NCBI GenBank assembly: GCA_036399695.1
Contig: DASWMP010000084.1
Coordinates: 1 to 17,668, forward strand
Source of the DNA: DASVEE01 sp036399695
GTDB taxonomy: Bacteria > Acidobacteriota > Thermoanaerobaculia > Gp7-AA8
DNA length: 17,668 nucleotides
Direction of reading: 5' to 3'
Shown here: positions 1 through 7,108 of the stretch, piece after piece
Layout: each line of letters begins with the position of its first letter
How positions within the stretch are numbered: position 1 is the first letter of the stretch
The notes under the pieces: model-generated
The model's database searches: none
What the model was told of the DNA's origin: nothing
What the model saw: only the letters and a program-made list of their open reading frames with translations
Made by a program: the position numbers and the translations under genes

Positions 1-256
1 AAGGATCGATGGAGTCGAGGGAAGCCAATTTGGCTTCGGCGCCAAGGATCGATGGAGTCGAGGGAAGCCAATTTGGCTTCGGCGCCAAGGATCGATGGAG
101 TCGAGGGAAGCCAATTTGGCTTCGTCGCCAAGGATCGATGCTATCGACGGAAGCCATTTGGCTTCGGCGCCAAGGATCGATGCTTTCGAGGAAAGTGAAT
201 CTGACTTCCACGCCAGGCATCGTTGCTCGAGAGACGTCGATTCGACTTCGGAGCGG
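1..256. repeat. Tandem array of ~43-bp repeats, cut by the window edge
   Basis: Three nearly identical 43-bp units (1-43, 44-86, 87-129) begin AAGGATCGATGGAGTCGAGG. They are followed by a 42-bp unit (130-171), a diverged 43-bp unit (172-214) and a badly decayed copy (215-256). The first three contain the palindrome GAAGCCAATTTGGCTTC (7-bp arms, 3-nt loop). Unit 4 keeps a shortened form. Decay increases from left to right, so the left edge of the window probably lies inside the array. There are no spacers between units. Short open frames here are translations of the repeat. Confidence 0.9.
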
Positions 257-451
257 CTAGTTGGGCGGTTCGGAGGGGTCGTCGAACGATTGCAGGAGCG
301 CTTCGGCTTGTGCGGCGATGCGGCCGAGGGTGCGCAGGGCGGCTTCGCGGGAGGGGGCGTCGAGGGAGGTGTCGGTCTCCAGGGTGCGGGAGAGCTCCTG
401 CGCGTCGCAGAGCATGCGCATCATCGTTTCCACGATGAGAGTCTTCACCAC
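257..451 (-). CDS. Small hypothetical protein (64 aa)
   Basis: I do not recognise this protein. A GTG start at 451 opens a 64-residue frame rich in Ala, Leu, Glu and Arg. It is predicted largely helical, with an acidic proline-containing tail (DDPSEPPN) and the look of a small soluble helical protein rather than a shadow frame. No Shine-Dalgarno sequence is visible upstream and there is no signal peptide or membrane segment. It lies between the 43-bp repeat array and a 9-bp repeat array, with no same-strand partner nearby. The lack of a ribosome site and the surrounding repeats keep confidence low. Downstream in-frame ATG codons are possible alternative starts. Confidence 0.4.
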   Translation of the reverse strand: MVKTLIVETMMRMLCDAQELSRTLETDTSLDAPSREAALRTLGRIAAQAEALLQSFDDPSEPPN

Positions 452-502
452 GGAGACGGAGTGACGCGATCGGGCGGGATGCGCTCAGGTCCAGGGGGAA
501 CC

Positions 503-549
503 GACAGGACCAATAGGACCTAAAGGACCTAAAGGACAGATAGTACCTA
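503..549. repeat. 9-bp-period short tandem repeat
   Basis: About five imperfect 9-bp units of the type ACCTAAAGG, varying to ACCAATAGG and ACCTATGAA, run head to tail. The pattern resembles the 9-bp arrays inside thrB (4160-4195) and menD (9488-9602). Its right end coincides with the point where recognisable binding-protein coding sequence begins. Confidence 0.75.
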
Positions 550-925
550 TGAAAAGCAGGAAGGCAGGGCCACCGGTCTCGCCAACGGTGATTACGACAT
601 CGGTCTCGGAGGCTGGGTCGCCGACAACCCCGATCCGGCGGAGTTTTACGAGTCGCTGCTCTCTTCCGCGCAGGTGTCGCGCAACGGCCAGTACCTGACG
701 AACCTGGCCCGCTGGAGCGATCCGGCCACCGACGCCGCACTGGCGGCTTTCCGTGTCGATCCCTCAGCGGCGAACCGTAAAGCGATCACCGATCTCATCG
801 AAAGCGAGGCCATGATGGTCCCGCTGATCTACGGCGCCTCCACCGCCATTCGGGCGCGCAAAGTGAAGGACTTTCACATCTCGCCGTCCGGGCACGTGAC
901 CTTCGGAGATGTCGCTTTCTGGTGA
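533..925 (+). pseudogene. C-terminal remnant of a peptide ABC-transporter substrate-binding protein (SBP_bac_5 type)
   Basis: The frame is open from a TAA at 530-532 to a TGA at 923-925. From about 587 it encodes a sequence typical of the last ~110 residues of DppA/OppA-type periplasmic binding proteins: GDYDIGLGGWVADNPDPAEF, then a Trp-Ser-Asp-Pro segment (LARWSDPATDAAL), a helix ending in VPLIYG, and a closing GHVTFGDVAFW block. Full members have roughly 500-550 residues with a signal peptide, so about three quarters is missing. No plausible start or ribosome site precedes it (only a GTG at 674), and no matching coding sequence is found upstream. The 9-bp repeat at 503-549 marks the break. 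I read it as a truncated pseudogene, although an assembly join at the repeat would look the same. Confidence 0.75.
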
Positions 926-1003
926 GCCGCCTGCTATCGCTGTAACAACCGTTCACTGATTCTTGAGCGCCTCTCGGTTCGCGCCGCGCGTACTCTTTTG
1001 CGC

Positions 1004-1441
1004 ATGCGAACCATCCTTGCGCTGCTTCTCCTGCTTCTCGCCGCCGTTCCTGTCGTCGCCGATCCGCCGAGTGCCGGGGCCGAGGATGCCGCGGTGCGGG
1101 CGACGGTGGAGCATTACTTCCGCGGGCACGCCACCGGCGACGGGGCGCATTTCCGCAAAGTGTTCCATCCGGACTCGAAGCTGTTCTTCATCCGCGACGG
1201 TAAGTTCGCCTCCTGGACGAGCGAGGAGTACATCGGGCGCGCGAGCGGTTCGCCGGCGGCGGACGAGGCGCAGCGGAAGCGCTCCATCGAGTGGATCGAC
1301 GTCACGGGAGACTCGGCCGTGGCGAAGGTGCGGCTCGACTATCCGGCCGTCAAGTTCGTCGATTACCTGTCGCTGCTGAAGATCGACGGCGAGTGGAAGA
1401 TCGTCAACAAAACCTTCCATGCGAACCGCGTTGCCAAATGA
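1004..1441 (+). CDS. Secreted NTF2/SnoaL-like (putative lumazine-binding type) protein
   Basis: This 145-residue protein starts at ATG 1004. A TTG at 998 is in frame, but the ATG gives a cleaner signal peptide: MRT, a Leu/Ala-rich core, then VVADP with likely cleavage after residue ~18. The mature part has the alpha+beta cone pattern of NTF2-like proteins: an N-terminal helix (VRATVEHYFRGHATGD), HPDSKLFFI, then strands ending AKVRLDYPAVKFVDYLSLLKIDGEWKI and the closing KTFHANR. Such proteins are often annotated as nuclear transport factor 2 family or putative lumazine-binding. No substrate can be inferred. The periplasm or cell surface is the expected location. It appears to be a single-gene unit. 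A TACTCT hexamer ends 7 nt before the ATG and no Shine-Dalgarno is evident, so a leaderless transcript is possible. Confidence 0.8.
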   Translation: MRTILALLLLLLAAVPVVADPPSAGAEDAAVRATVEHYFRGHATGDGAHFRKVFHPDSKLFFIRDGKFASWTSEEYIGRASGSPAADEAQRKRSIEWIDVTGDSAVAKVRLDYPAVKFVDYLSLLKIDGEWKIVNKTFHANRVAK

Positions 1442-1447
1442 GCCTGT

Positions 1448-1477
1448 TTGACGCGCATGCTCTCCTCGGCACAGAAT
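1448..1477 (+). promoter_or_regulatory. Candidate sigma-70 promoter for the SWIB gene
   Basis: TTGACG (1448-1453) and CAGAAT (1472-1477) are separated by 18 nt, just after the stop of the preceding gene. The predicted start near 1484 would leave a ~20-nt leader containing the ribosome site GAGAGG (1495-1500). Confidence 0.5.
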
Positions 1478-1506
1478 CGCCAGACTAATTTCGCGAGAGG
1501 TTCATG

Positions 1507-1788
1507 ATGGCGACTGAAAAGAAGAGCAGTTCGAAGGGTGGCGGCAAGGGTCTCGCCGCCGAAGTCACACCGAGCAAAGACCTCGCGGCGATCGTCGGCA
1601 GCACGCCGATTCCGCGCAGCGAGATCACCAAGAAGGTGTGGGACTACATTAAGGCCAACGGCCTGCAGGACCAGACGAACAAGCGCATGATCAACGCCGA
1701 TGACAAGCTCCGCGTCATCTTCGGCGGCAAGGATCAGGTCTCGATGTTCGAGATGACCGCGCTGGTCAACAAGCACCTCAAGGCGTAA
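1507..1788 (+). CDS. Stand-alone SWIB/MDM2-domain protein
   Basis: This small basic protein (93 aa from ATG 1507, 94 from ATG 1504) has a Lys/Ser/Gly-rich N-terminal tail (about residues 1-20) followed by a complete SWIB/MDM2 (BAF60b) domain. Hallmarks are STPIPRSEITKKVWDYIKAN, LQDQTNKRMINADDKL, and FEMTALVNKHLK at the end. In eukaryotes the fold is a protein-interaction module of SWI/SNF subunits and MDM2. In bacteria, single-domain versions occur in chlamydiae and several other phyla and are suspected chromatin-associated proteins, but their role is not settled. GAGAGG at 1495-1500 is 6 nt from the 1507 ATG and only 3 nt from 1504, so 1507 is preferred. It has its own promoter and a strong terminator, so it is probably monocistronic. 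Confidence 0.88.
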   Translation: MATEKKSSSKGGGKGLAAEVTPSKDLAAIVGSTPIPRSEITKKVWDYIKANGLQDQTNKRMINADDKLRVIFGGKDQVSMFEMTALVNKHLKA

Positions 1789-1803
1789 GCCCTGGCCCGT
1801 GCT

Positions 1804-1842
1804 GAACGATAGCGGCGGCCGCAAGGCCGCCGTTCTTGTTTG
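1804..1842 (+). terminator. Rho-independent terminator after the SWIB gene
   Basis: An 8-bp GC stem, CGGCGGCC (1813-1820) with GGCCGCCG (1825-1832), encloses a GCAA tetraloop and is followed by the T-rich TTCTTGTTT. It sits 16 nt past the stop codon. The reverse strand lacks a comparable T-run, so it probably serves only the plus strand. Confidence 0.75.
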
Positions 1843-1854
1843 CCGGAATCGCGT

Positions 1855-2259
1855 CTAGCGCAGGCCGGTATCGATGGCGATGTCGAGCCGCGTGACGGTG
1901 AAGGGGGTGATCTCCACCACCTTCGGCACGTCCGCGCTCCGGTCGACGCCGACGCCGCGGATGTCTACCGTGTAGCGTCCCGGCAGCAGGTCGATCAGGT
2001 AGACGCCCGCGGAGTCGATGTCCACCGTAAAGAGGATGCGCGTCCTCGCTTCGTCGTAGACCAGCACCTTGCGCTGCGCGTAGGCGGTCGACGAGGTGGG
2101 GCAGGGGCGGTCGGGGTTTTCGTTCGGGCAATTCGGGCCGATCTTCACGGCTCCGGCCAGACGGCCGCGCGGGCGGCGGTCTTCAGGATCGGTCGGGCTG
2201 CTGCCGTCGCAGGACGTCAGCAGCACCGCGAGCATCAAAAGCAGAAGCGAGCGGCGCAT
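1855..2259 (-). CDS. Small lipoprotein with a carboxypeptidase-regulatory-like beta-sandwich domain
   Basis: This 134-residue protein begins with MRRS, a Leu-rich hydrophobic segment and the lipobox LLTSC (Cys at about residue 17), so it should be lipid-anchored. After a Ser/Pro/Asp-rich linker comes a compact domain with a Cys pair (GPNCPNENPDRPC) and beta-strands KVLVYDE, RILFTVDIDSAGVYLIDLLPGRYTVDI. The motif of an added value, then GVYLIDLLPGRYTV, is typical of transthyretin-like or carboxypeptidase regulatory domains of surface lipoproteins. Function is unknown. It lies downstream of thrC on the same strand but is separated by a large palindrome, so it may be transcribed independently. 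TACCAT ends 6 nt before the ATG. It converges on the SWIB gene. Confidence 0.82.
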   Translation of the reverse strand: MRRSLLLLMLAVLLTSCDGSSPTDPEDRRPRGRLAGAVKIGPNCPNENPDRPCPTSSTAYAQRKVLVYDEARTRILFTVDIDSAGVYLIDLLPGRYTVDIRGVGVDRSADVPKVVEITPFTVTRLDIAIDTGLR

Positions 2260-2278
2260 CTGGCAATGGTAAGGCTAG

Positions 2279-2364
2279 AAATGTTGAATGTTGAACGTTG
2301 AGTGTTGAATGTTGGCGTGGCCAGGCCGCATATTCAACATTCAAACACTCAACATTCAACATTT
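2279..2364. repeat. Long inverted repeat of 7-bp units between thrC and the lipoprotein gene
   Basis: The left arm (2279-2315) is built of ATGTTGA-type heptamers and the right arm (2331-2364) of the complementary CATTCAA type. Together they form an ~86-bp imperfect palindrome whose ends (AAATGTTGAATGTTGA) match exactly. The right arm ends one base before the thrC stop codon, so in the thr mRNA it would fold directly behind thrC. It could act as a 3' stabilising structure or weak terminator. Confidence 0.85.
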
Positions 2365-2365
2365 C

Positions 2366-3559
2366 TCAGATCGCCTTCTCCACCGCCTCGACCGTGGCAT
2401 CGATCTCCACCAGCCCATCGGGACGCATGTTGGCGTCGGGGTCTTTGAGGATGTGCCCGGTCAGCACGCAGACCACCTGCTCTCCTTCCTTGATGATGCC
2501 GGCGGCGCGCAGCTTGCGCACGCCGGCGAGCGTGGTGGCGGAGGCGGGCTCGCAGCCGATGCCCATGCCGTCGATGGTGCGCTTCGCGTCCATCAGCTCC
2601 CCGTCCGTGACCTCTTCGACCACGCCGTGCGTATCGCGGATCGCGGCGACGGCTTTCTCGTAGCTGACCGGATCGCCGATGCGGATGGCGCTGGCGATCG
2701 TCTCCGCGCTGACGCGGTGGCGGGTACTGAAGTCGCCGCTGTAGCTGCGGAAGAAAGGGTTGGCGCCGGCGGCCTGGATGGAGGCGATGCGCGGCTTGCG
2801 CTCGATCCAGCCGGCCGCGTGCGCCTCGTTGATGGCCTTGCCGAAGGCGCTGGTGTTGCCGAGGTTGCCGGCCGGGACGACGATCCAGTCGGGTGCCTCC
2901 CAGGCAAGGTCCTGGAGGAGCTCCCAGACGATCGTCTTCTGTCCTTCGATCCGGAACGGGTTGATCGAGTTGACGAGATAGATGCCGAGGCGGTCGCAGG
3001 CTTCGCGAACGAGGCGCATCGCGTCATCGAAATCGCCGCGCACCTGCAGGCAGCGTGCGCCGTAGGCGAGCGTCTGCGCGAGCTTGCCGGAGGCGATCTT
3101 GCCGCTCGGGACGAACACGATCGCGCGGAGGCCCGCCTGCGCCGCGTAGGCGGCGAGCGAGGCGCTCGTGTTGCCGGTCGACGCGCAGGCGATGGCCTTC
3201 GCGCCGACGCGCACCGCCTGCGTCACCGCCACCGTCATGCCGCGATCCTTGAACGAGCCCGTGGGGTTCTCCCCTTCGTGCTTGAAGAAAATGCCGTCGC
3301 GCTCGTACAGCCGCGTGGCCCCTTCGGGATGCGTGACGATCTTTTCGAGCGGCACGTCGTTCATCACCCCTTCGCGAAAGCGCCAGACGCCGCTGCGATC
3401 GACGGCGGCGCGCGAGGTGCGGCGGTCGTCGAAGGAGTCGCGGTCGAGCAGCGTCACCCGCCGCACTTCGAGCAGGCTGCCGCAGTCGCAGGTGTAGCGG
3501 ATCTCGAGCGGGTCGTAGTGCCGCTCGCAGGAGATGCACTGCAGGTATTCGCTGCTCAT
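2366..3559 (-). CDS. thrC: Threonine synthase
   Basis: A 397-residue PLP-dependent enzyme converting O-phospho-L-homoserine to L-threonine, the last step of the pathway. The N-terminus has a zinc-ribbon-like motif (Cys8, Cys11, Cys24, Cys26; CISC...CDCG), seen in one branch of threonine synthases. The PLP lysine lies in GENPTGSFKDRGM (Lys104), followed by the ASTGNTSAS loop. The cofactor phosphate-binding loop is PAGNLGN (229-235). The C-terminal region holds EPASATTLAG and LTGHILKDP, all family hallmarks. The start at 3559 is chosen because its ATG overlaps the thrB stop as ATGA, and the zinc motif begins just after it. A longer open frame upstream is thrB read out of frame. It is the last gene of the thrABC operon. 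Confidence 0.96.
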   Translation of the reverse strand: MSSEYLQCISCERHYDPLEIRYTCDCGSLLEVRRVTLLDRDSFDDRRTSRAAVDRSGVWRFREGVMNDVPLEKIVTHPEGATRLYERDGIFFKHEGENPTGSFKDRGMTVAVTQAVRVGAKAIACASTGNTSASLAAYAAQAGLRAIVFVPSGKIASGKLAQTLAYGARCLQVRGDFDDAMRLVREACDRLGIYLVNSINPFRIEGQKTIVWELLQDLAWEAPDWIVVPAGNLGNTSAFGKAINEAHAAGWIERKPRIASIQAAGANPFFRSYSGDFSTRHRVSAETIASAIRIGDPVSYEKAVAAIRDTHGVVEEVTDGELMDAKRTIDGMGIGCEPASATTLAGVRKLRAAGIIKEGEQVVCVLTGHILKDPDANMRPDGLVEIDATVEAVEKAI

Positions 3560-4545
3560 ACGGCTCTCACTCCTTCTTTTTCGATCGGCCCGACGTGCGC
3601 CACCGACTCGATGTCCGCGAACGCCCGCTGCATCGCCTCCGCGCATCGTTGCGCGCTCCGTTCATCCTCGGCGATGGCGAAGATCGTCGGACCCGACCCG
3701 CTGATCGAGCTGCCGTAAGCACCGGCACCGAGCGCGGCATTCTTCACGTCGTAGAAATGCGGGATCAGCGACGCCCGCCGCGGCTCCGCGTAACGGTCAT
3801 CCATCGCCCGCCGCAGCAGCGGGCCATCGCCGGTAGCGAACGCATGAGCCATGGCGGTGGTGTTGGCCATGAGCTGGATCCAGGTCTGACGGTCGCACTC
3901 CATCGGCAGCAGCGCACGGGCGTCTTTCGTCCGCACCCGTACGTTCGGCGTCACCAGCGCCACCCACCACTCCGCGAGCACCGGCAGCCGGATGACGTCG
4001 ATCGGATCGACGCTGCGCGAGAGTGCCAGCCCGCCGAGGACCGACGGCCCGATGTTGTCGAGATGCCGTCCGGCCACGGCGGACTCGCCGGCCAGGGCGG
4101 CTGAGATGATGGAGGTGTGGTCGGTGGTCAGTGGTCGGTCGTCGGTCGGAGCGCTGCTTCCCATAGGTCCCATCTGTCCCATAGGTCCCATGTCTCCGAT
4201 CGTTCCCAGCGCCAGATACGCCGCGTACGCCCCCGCCACACTGGACGCCGCACTCCCCCCCATCCCTCCCGACAGCGCCAGCCCCTTGTGGATCGTGACG
4301 ATGGCGTTCCAGCCGCTGCCGTGCAGGATGGCCTGCGCGGCGATGGCCGCGCAGTTGCGCGCCGCATCGAGGGGCACCAGTTCCGCGTCCCGCCCGGTAA
4401 TCGCATCCACACGGGGCGCATCCTTCGTCAGCTCCACCGTCACCGTGTCGCCGATGCCGCCCACCGCCAGCCCCAGGACGTCGAAGCCGGGACCGACGTT
4501 ACCGATCGAGCCGGGAGCGAAAGCGGTGGCGCGCGGAGCCGGCAT
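3556..4545 (-). CDS. thrB: Homoserine kinase (GHMP family) with an in-frame repeat insertion
   Basis: A 329-residue cytosolic kinase making O-phosphohomoserine from homoserine and ATP. GHMP features are APGSIGNVGPGFDVLGLA (about 10-27), the ATP loop KGLALSGGMGGSAASS (87-102), HLDNIGPSVLGG (161-172) and the C-terminal SSISGSGPTIFA (279-290). Between the ATP-loop helix and the conserved ESAVAGRHLDN segment sit about 30 extra residues (115-145) that include MGPMGQMGPMG and DDRPLTTDHTS. They are encoded by a 9-bp array (4160-4195) and a 7-bp array (4117-4149). Family members normally have only a short connection here. The frame is intact, so the enzyme may well be active. Its ATG shares one base with the thrA stop (TGATG) and its stop overlaps thrC, which implies translational coupling. 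Confidence 0.95.
   Translation of the reverse strand: MPAPRATAFAPGSIGNVGPGFDVLGLAVGGIGDTVTVELTKDAPRVDAITGRDAELVPLDAARNCAAIAAQAILHGSGWNAIVTIHKGLALSGGMGGSAASSVAGAYAAYLALGTIGDMGPMGQMGPMGSSAPTDDRPLTTDHTSIISAALAGESAVAGRHLDNIGPSVLGGLALSRSVDPIDVIRLPVLAEWWVALVTPNVRVRTKDARALLPMECDRQTWIQLMANTTAMAHAFATGDGPLLRRAMDDRYAEPRRASLIPHFYDVKNAALGAGAYGSSISGSGPTIFAIAEDERSAQRCAEAMQRAFADIESVAHVGPIEKEGVRAV
4117..4149. repeat. 7-bp-period repeat inside thrB
   Basis: About four and a half units of the TGGTCGG / TGGTCAG type run head to tail on the plus strand. They are read on the minus strand as DDRPLTTDHT in homoserine kinase. The core GGTGGTCAGTGGT recurs in reverse complement just before menA (12175-12197). Confidence 0.8.
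4160..4195. repeat. 9-bp-period repeat inside thrB
   Basis: Four 9-bp units of the CCCATAGGT type lie in frame on the minus strand, giving MGPMGQMGPMG. The 17-mer ATGGGACAGATGGGACC (minus strand here) also occurs in menD on the plus strand. A 9-bp period adds three codons per unit and so keeps the frame. Confidence 0.85.
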
Positions 4546-7073
4546 CAGCGCGCCTGCCGCCGCCGTTCGGTCATCGTGATGGCCACGATGTCGTTCAGCA
4601 CCCCCGCCGCCGTGACCTCGGCGCCGGCGCCGGGGCCGGTGACGACGAGCGGGTTCGTGCTGTAGCGCTTCGAGTGGATGACCACCTGGTTGTCGGTGCC
4701 GCGCAGGCGTCCCATGGGTTGATTCTCCGGCACCGCTTCGATGCCCACGCGGATGGCGCGCTTGCCGATCCTGGCCACATAGCGCAGCACCTTCTGCTCG
4801 CGGCGTGCGCGGGCCAGGCGGTCGGCGAACGGCTCGTCGAGCTGGCGAAGGTTGTCGATGAACGTCGACGGATCGTCGTGGCCGAGGCTCGCGGGGAAGA
4901 GCGGCTCGAGCTCGATGTCCGACAGTTCCAGGCGGCGGCCGAGCGTACGGGCGAGGATCAGCGCCTTGCGGGCCACGTCGAGGCCGGAGAGATCGTCGCG
5001 CGGGTCGGGCTCCGTATAGCCGAGCTTCCACGCTTCGCGCACGGCGTCGCTGAAGCGGCGGCCGTCTTCGAGCGCCGTCATCAGGTAGCCGAGCGTGCCG
5101 GAGAAACAGCCGAGGATCTGTTCGACGCGGTCGCCCGACTCCTGCAGCTTGGCCAGCGTGTCGAGCACCGGCAGGCCGGCGCCGGCAGTCGCTTCGTAGC
5201 GCAGCGACAGGCGGCGCTCCTTCGCCGTGGCCATCATGCGGTCGAATTCGAGCTGCGAGACCGCGAGCGGCTTCTTGTTCGCCAGGACGATGTGAAAGCC
5301 CTGGTCGAGCGCCTCCTGGATGAGCGGCGCCGTCTCGTCCGACGTGAGATCGACGAGGATCGGACGATGTGACGGCAGCAGCCACAGCTCCTCGCGCATC
5401 ATTTCCTGCAGGCCGTGTAGCGTGAGCGGCGAGTCGCGGTCGAAGAGGCGTCCGCCGGCCGCTTTCTGTTTCGCCAGCTTCTGCAGCGCGGCGGGGCCGA
5501 AGCCTTTCTCGTCGATCTTGATGCCGGAGCGGTCGGCGATGGCCGTGACCTTCAGGTCGAGGCCGAGCTCCTGGCGGAGGTGTTTCTCCTGCGCCGTCAG
5601 TTGCGCGGCGAGCGCGCGGCCGATCTGGCCGAAACCGAGGAGCGTGAGCTTCGATTCGCGGCCACTCGTGTCCGCGAGGGGGCGCAGCTTGTCGAGCTGA
5701 TATTCGTTGTGCAGCGCCTGCAGCGCGCGCGTGGCGTCGGTCTCGTCGATCGTCACCGTGATGTTGAGCTCCGACGACCCCTGGGCGATGGCCACCACGT
5801 TCACCCGTTCGGCGCTGAGGGCCGAGAACGTGCGCGCCGCGATCCCCGGCTTGCCGCGCATGCCCAGGCCGACCACGGCGATCATGGCCACATTCTTTTC
5901 CGCGCGGATGCGGTCGATCAGCTTGGCTTTCCGTTCGAAGGCGAACGTCTCTTCGAGCGCGGCGATGGCGTGCGCCGCTTCATCCGCCGGCACGACGAAG
6001 CAGATGCTCGACTCGCTCGAAGCCTGGCTGATCATCGACACCGAGTGGCCGGCGTTCGAGAGCGCCGTGAAGGCGCGGCCGGCCACGCCCGGGACGCCGA
6101 TCATGCCCGAGCCTTCGATGGAGACGAGGGCCTGCTTGTGGATGGCCGTGAGCGCCTTCACCGGGTAATCGCCCGGTTTGACGTCGTCGGCGATGCGCGT
6201 GCCGCGCGAGTTCGGGTCGAACGTATTGCGGACGAAGAGCGGGATCTTGCGTTCCACCAGCGGGATCATCGTCCGCGGGTGCAGCACCTTCGCGCCGTAG
6301 AACGCCAGCTCCGCCGCTTCGCGGTAGTGCAGCTCGGGGATGAGACGCGCGCGGGGGACGCTCTTCGGGTCGGCGGTCATGAGGCCGTCCACTTCCTTGA
6401 AGAGCGTCACGGCATCGGCGTTGATCGAGCGGGCCAGGATGGCCGCCGAGAAATCGGAGCCGCCGCGGCCGAGCGTGACGACTTCTCCGTCTGGGCCGCT
6501 GCCGAGGTAGCCCGGCATGATCGCGGCGTGTCCTTGCGCGAGGAGCGGGAGCACGAGCTTCTTCGCGTTGCGCTCGCAGCGGAGGAAGTTCGGCCAGAGG
6601 CTGCCGAGGCGGCGTTCCGTGACGATGACGTCGGGGGCGTCGACGTAGGTGGCGTCGATGCCTTCGGCGTGGAGCACCTCCACGAAGAGCTGCGCCAGGA
6701 GCCGTTCGCCGCGCGCGACCAGTGCGTCCTGCTGGCGCGGCGTGAGCTCGCGCAGGACGATGATCGAGTCCGTCATCGCGCGCATCTGCTGCGCGGAGGC
6801 CTGGATCGTCTGGCGGATGCTTTTGTTTTTCGGGAGGAGGGCGGTGGCGAGGTCGAGGTAACGCCGCTCGAAGGCTCCCGCGTGGGTGTTGCAGCTCTCG
6901 GCATCGCCGCCGTGGGCTGCATCCGCGGCCGCGAGCAGCAGATCGGTGATCCCGTTGGCTGCCGAGACGATGACCGCCACTCCCGGCGCCGCGTGCCGCA
7001 CATGCTCCACGGCCGTACGGATCGCCTGAGGCGACCCCACCGCAACCCCGCCAAATTTATAGACGTGACTCAT
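4545..7073 (-). CDS. thrA: Bifunctional aspartokinase / homoserine dehydrogenase
   Basis: An 842-residue fusion catalysing the first and third steps from aspartate to homoserine. The aspartokinase domain (about 1-290) shows KFGGVAVGS, where most relatives have KFGGTSVGS, and the substrate loop LGRGGSDFSAAILA. Two ACT regulatory domains (about 300-460) carry VPGVAGRAFTAL and KPGIAARTFSAL, typical sites for allosteric threonine feedback. The dehydrogenase part starts with the dinucleotide-binding LGFGQIGRALA (about 470) and contains YEATAGAGLPVLDTL, FSGTLGYLM and PDPRDDLSGLDVARKA with its conserved Asp and Lys. I start it at ATG 7073 (MSHVYKFGG), which matches family N-termini, rather than the in-frame GTG at 7100. 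TACAAT ends 12 nt before the ATG and no Shine-Dalgarno is visible. It is the first gene of thrABC. Confidence 0.96.
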   Translation of the reverse strand: MSHVYKFGGVAVGSPQAIRTAVEHVRHAAPGVAVIVSAANGITDLLLAAADAAHGGDAESCNTHAGAFERRYLDLATALLPKNKSIRQTIQASAQQMRAMTDSIIVLRELTPRQQDALVARGERLLAQLFVEVLHAEGIDATYVDAPDVIVTERRLGSLWPNFLRCERNAKKLVLPLLAQGHAAIMPGYLGSGPDGEVVTLGRGGSDFSAAILARSINADAVTLFKEVDGLMTADPKSVPRARLIPELHYREAAELAFYGAKVLHPRTMIPLVERKIPLFVRNTFDPNSRGTRIADDVKPGDYPVKALTAIHKQALVSIEGSGMIGVPGVAGRAFTALSNAGHSVSMISQASSESSICFVVPADEAAHAIAALEETFAFERKAKLIDRIRAEKNVAMIAVVGLGMRGKPGIAARTFSALSAERVNVVAIAQGSSELNITVTIDETDATRALQALHNEYQLDKLRPLADTSGRESKLTLLGFGQIGRALAAQLTAQEKHLRQELGLDLKVTAIADRSGIKIDEKGFGPAALQKLAKQKAAGGRLFDRDSPLTLHGLQEMMREELWLLPSHRPILVDLTSDETAPLIQEALDQGFHIVLANKKPLAVSQLEFDRMMATAKERRLSLRYEATAGAGLPVLDTLAKLQESGDRVEQILGCFSGTLGYLMTALEDGRRFSDAVREAWKLGYTEPDPRDDLSGLDVARKALILARTLGRRLELSDIELEPLFPASLGHDDPSTFIDNLRQLDEPFADRLARARREQKVLRYVARIGKRAIRVGIEAVPENQPMGRLRGTDNQVVIHSKRYSTNPLVVTGPGAGAEVTAAGVLNDIVAITMTERRRQAR

Positions 7074-7108
7074 CGGACCGGTGGGATTGTAGACGAGCAC
7101 GCCCCGCC

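Noticed and set aside
1..256. CRISPR array
   Set aside because: Units are contiguous with no unique spacers, and no cas genes are nearby. The same holds for 15049-15396.
1..523. Overlapping plus-strand open frames across the 43-bp repeats
   Set aside because: They are translations of the repeat units, change frame at the 43-bp period, and have no ribosome site or family resemblance.
674..925. Intact 83-residue gene starting at GTG 674
   Set aside because: The same frame continues upstream with binding-protein similarity (GDYDIGLGGW), so 674 is an internal valine of a truncated gene.
3560..3646. 29-residue N-terminal extension of thrC
   Set aside because: Read out of frame inside thrB. The start at 3559 overlaps the thrB stop and leads straight into the zinc motif.
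4546..5385. Long N-terminal extension of thrB
   Set aside because: It overlaps thrA out of frame and has shadow composition. The conserved GHMP start is at 4545.
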